The notes below the pieces were generated by a model. The model was not told the DNA's origin. It made no database searches and saw only the letters and a program-made list of their open reading frames with translations. From positions 1 through 64,000 of the forward strand of contig NZ_NIXO01000027.1 in assembly GCF_002204795.1 (NCBI RefSeq): a stretch of DNA of 64,000 bases. Reading direction: 5' to 3'. This document shows, piece after piece, positions 63,442 through 64,000 of the stretch. Numbering within the stretch: the first letter of the stretch is position 1; each line of letters opens with the position of its first letter. A program made the position numbers and the translations under genes. Source of the DNA: Pseudomonas sp. K2I15 (GTDB taxonomy: Bacteria > Pseudomonadota > Gammaproteobacteria > Pseudomonadales > Pseudomonadaceae).

Positions 63442-63497
63442 ACAGCCATGCGCTGCATGCTATGGTGCTCGCCCCTAATTGCACTGTTCATCTTCGT

Positions 63498-64000
63498 ATG
63501 ATCGCGATTCCCCGCCCGTTGCGTTTGACCTTCTACTCCCTGCTGATTATCGCCGGCGCGATGCTGGCTGCCGCTCTGGCCACCCGCCACGCCGAGCGCC
63601 AGGCCCTGGTGGATGACGCCGCTCGCGCCAATCAACAGCTCACGCTCTATGGCAACTCCCTGCACACCCTGATCGAACGTTACCGTGCCCTGCCCGCCGT
63701 GCTGGCCCTGGACTCGGAAATGATCAGTGCCTTGAAGGCCCCGCTGGACACTGCTACCCAGGATTTGCTCAACCGCAAACTGGAGCGCATCAACGGTGCC
63801 GCACAATCCTCCACACTGGAATTGATGGACCGCAACGGCCTGGCCGTGGCCGCCAGCAACTGGAACCTGCCCAGCAGTTATGTCGGGCACAACTACGCGT
63901 TTCGCCCCTACTTCAGCCAGACCCTGAGCCAGGGCACCGGGCGTTTTTATGCGGTGGGCGTGACCACCGGGATTCCGGGGTATTTCCTCTCCAGCGCGGT
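63498..64000 (+). CDS. DctB-like sensor histidine kinase, truncated by the window end
   Basis: The first 167 codons of an open frame running off the window. ATG 63498 begins MIAIPRPLRLTFYSLLIIAGAML, a membrane helix at about residues 9-30. A periplasmic Cache/PAS-like sensor follows: LELMDRNGLAVAASNWNLPSS, GHNYAFRPYFSQ and GRFYAVGVTTGIPGYFLSSAV. This strongly resembles the DctB C4-dicarboxylate sensor, which controls dctA with the sigma-54 activator DctD. No kinase core is visible because the gene is cut off. Closeness to fumarase is a loose metabolic link. Confidence 0.8.
   Translation, partial: MIAIPRPLRLTFYSLLIIAGAMLAAALATRHAERQALVDDAARANQQLTLYGNSLHTLIERYRALPAVLALDSEMISALKAPLDTATQDLLNRKLERINGAAQSSTLELMDRNGLAVAASNWNLPSSYVGHNYAFRPYFSQTLSQGTGRFYAVGVTTGIPGYFLSSA

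Overview
This window looks like a chromosomal core segment of a Pseudomonas of the P. fluorescens group. I infer this from the gene content (mvaT, an OprD-family porin, lldD, the block tolQRAB-pal-cpoB-queE-queC next to ruvCAB, yebC and aspS), from GC-rich codon use, and from P. fluorescens-type REP doublets in the intergenic gaps. I see no prophage, insertion sequence, integrase, CRISPR array, toxin-antitoxin pair or rRNA. There is one tRNA (Lys, TTT).

Layout. 1-330 is a dispersed GC-rich repeat. 338-9875 holds nadA, an unknown protein, a FadL-type porin, a hybrid sensor kinase, a divergent lysR/lldD pair and a lipoprotein. 10039-13772 is a pstSCAB operon without phoU, preceded by a four-repeat Pho-box-like array. 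13890-13965 is tRNA-Lys. 14029-26448 is a long minus-strand housekeeping block: fmdB-like, aspS, yebC, ruvC, ruvA, ruvB, ybgC, tolQ, tolR, tolA, tolB, pal, cpoB, queE, queC (listed in transcription order). 26668-33269 holds small regulators and stress genes (RHH protein, Dps, a cold-shock domain fused to membrane helices, SlyX, HIT), an OprD-type porin, MscS and YajQ. 33395-44635 holds panE-like, an orphan sensor kinase, a cobalamin adenosyltransferase, a Nudix-ThiE fusion, argJ, secA, a DciA-like gene and a HerA-like ATPase. 44820-50099 holds a dCache chemoreceptor, a small protein, purU, mvaT and sbcB. 50289-56944 is a tightly overlapping six-gene operon: RDD, SpoIIM, DUF4129, DUF4350, MoxR, DUF58. 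The right end has PilZ, a lipoprotein, pykA, an enoyl-CoA hydratase, a ferredoxin reductase, class I fumarase and a truncated DctB-like kinase.

How the genes work together. Tol-Pal-CpoB-YbgC maintains the outer membrane at division. RuvABC resolves Holliday junctions. QueE and QueC make the queuosine precursor preQ0. PstSCAB imports phosphate, probably under PhoB. Lactate dehydrogenase, pyruvate kinase and fumarase are central carbon enzymes. The six-gene MoxR operon is the best candidate for a poorly described multi-protein system: a membrane complex with an AAA+ chaperone and a DUF58 partner.

Other points worth attention are the Pho-box array, a hairpin that covers the pstC ribosome site, a REP doublet that supplies the stop codons of two convergent genes, a 14-bp-arm hairpin in the fumarase leader, and a gene desert at 29469-30342 with several inverted repeats. 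Starts were chosen by family length, an ATG and a visible ribosome site. Several genes (tolB, tolQ, ruvA, ruvB, sbcB, the HIT gene, the Nudix fusion) appear to use GTG.
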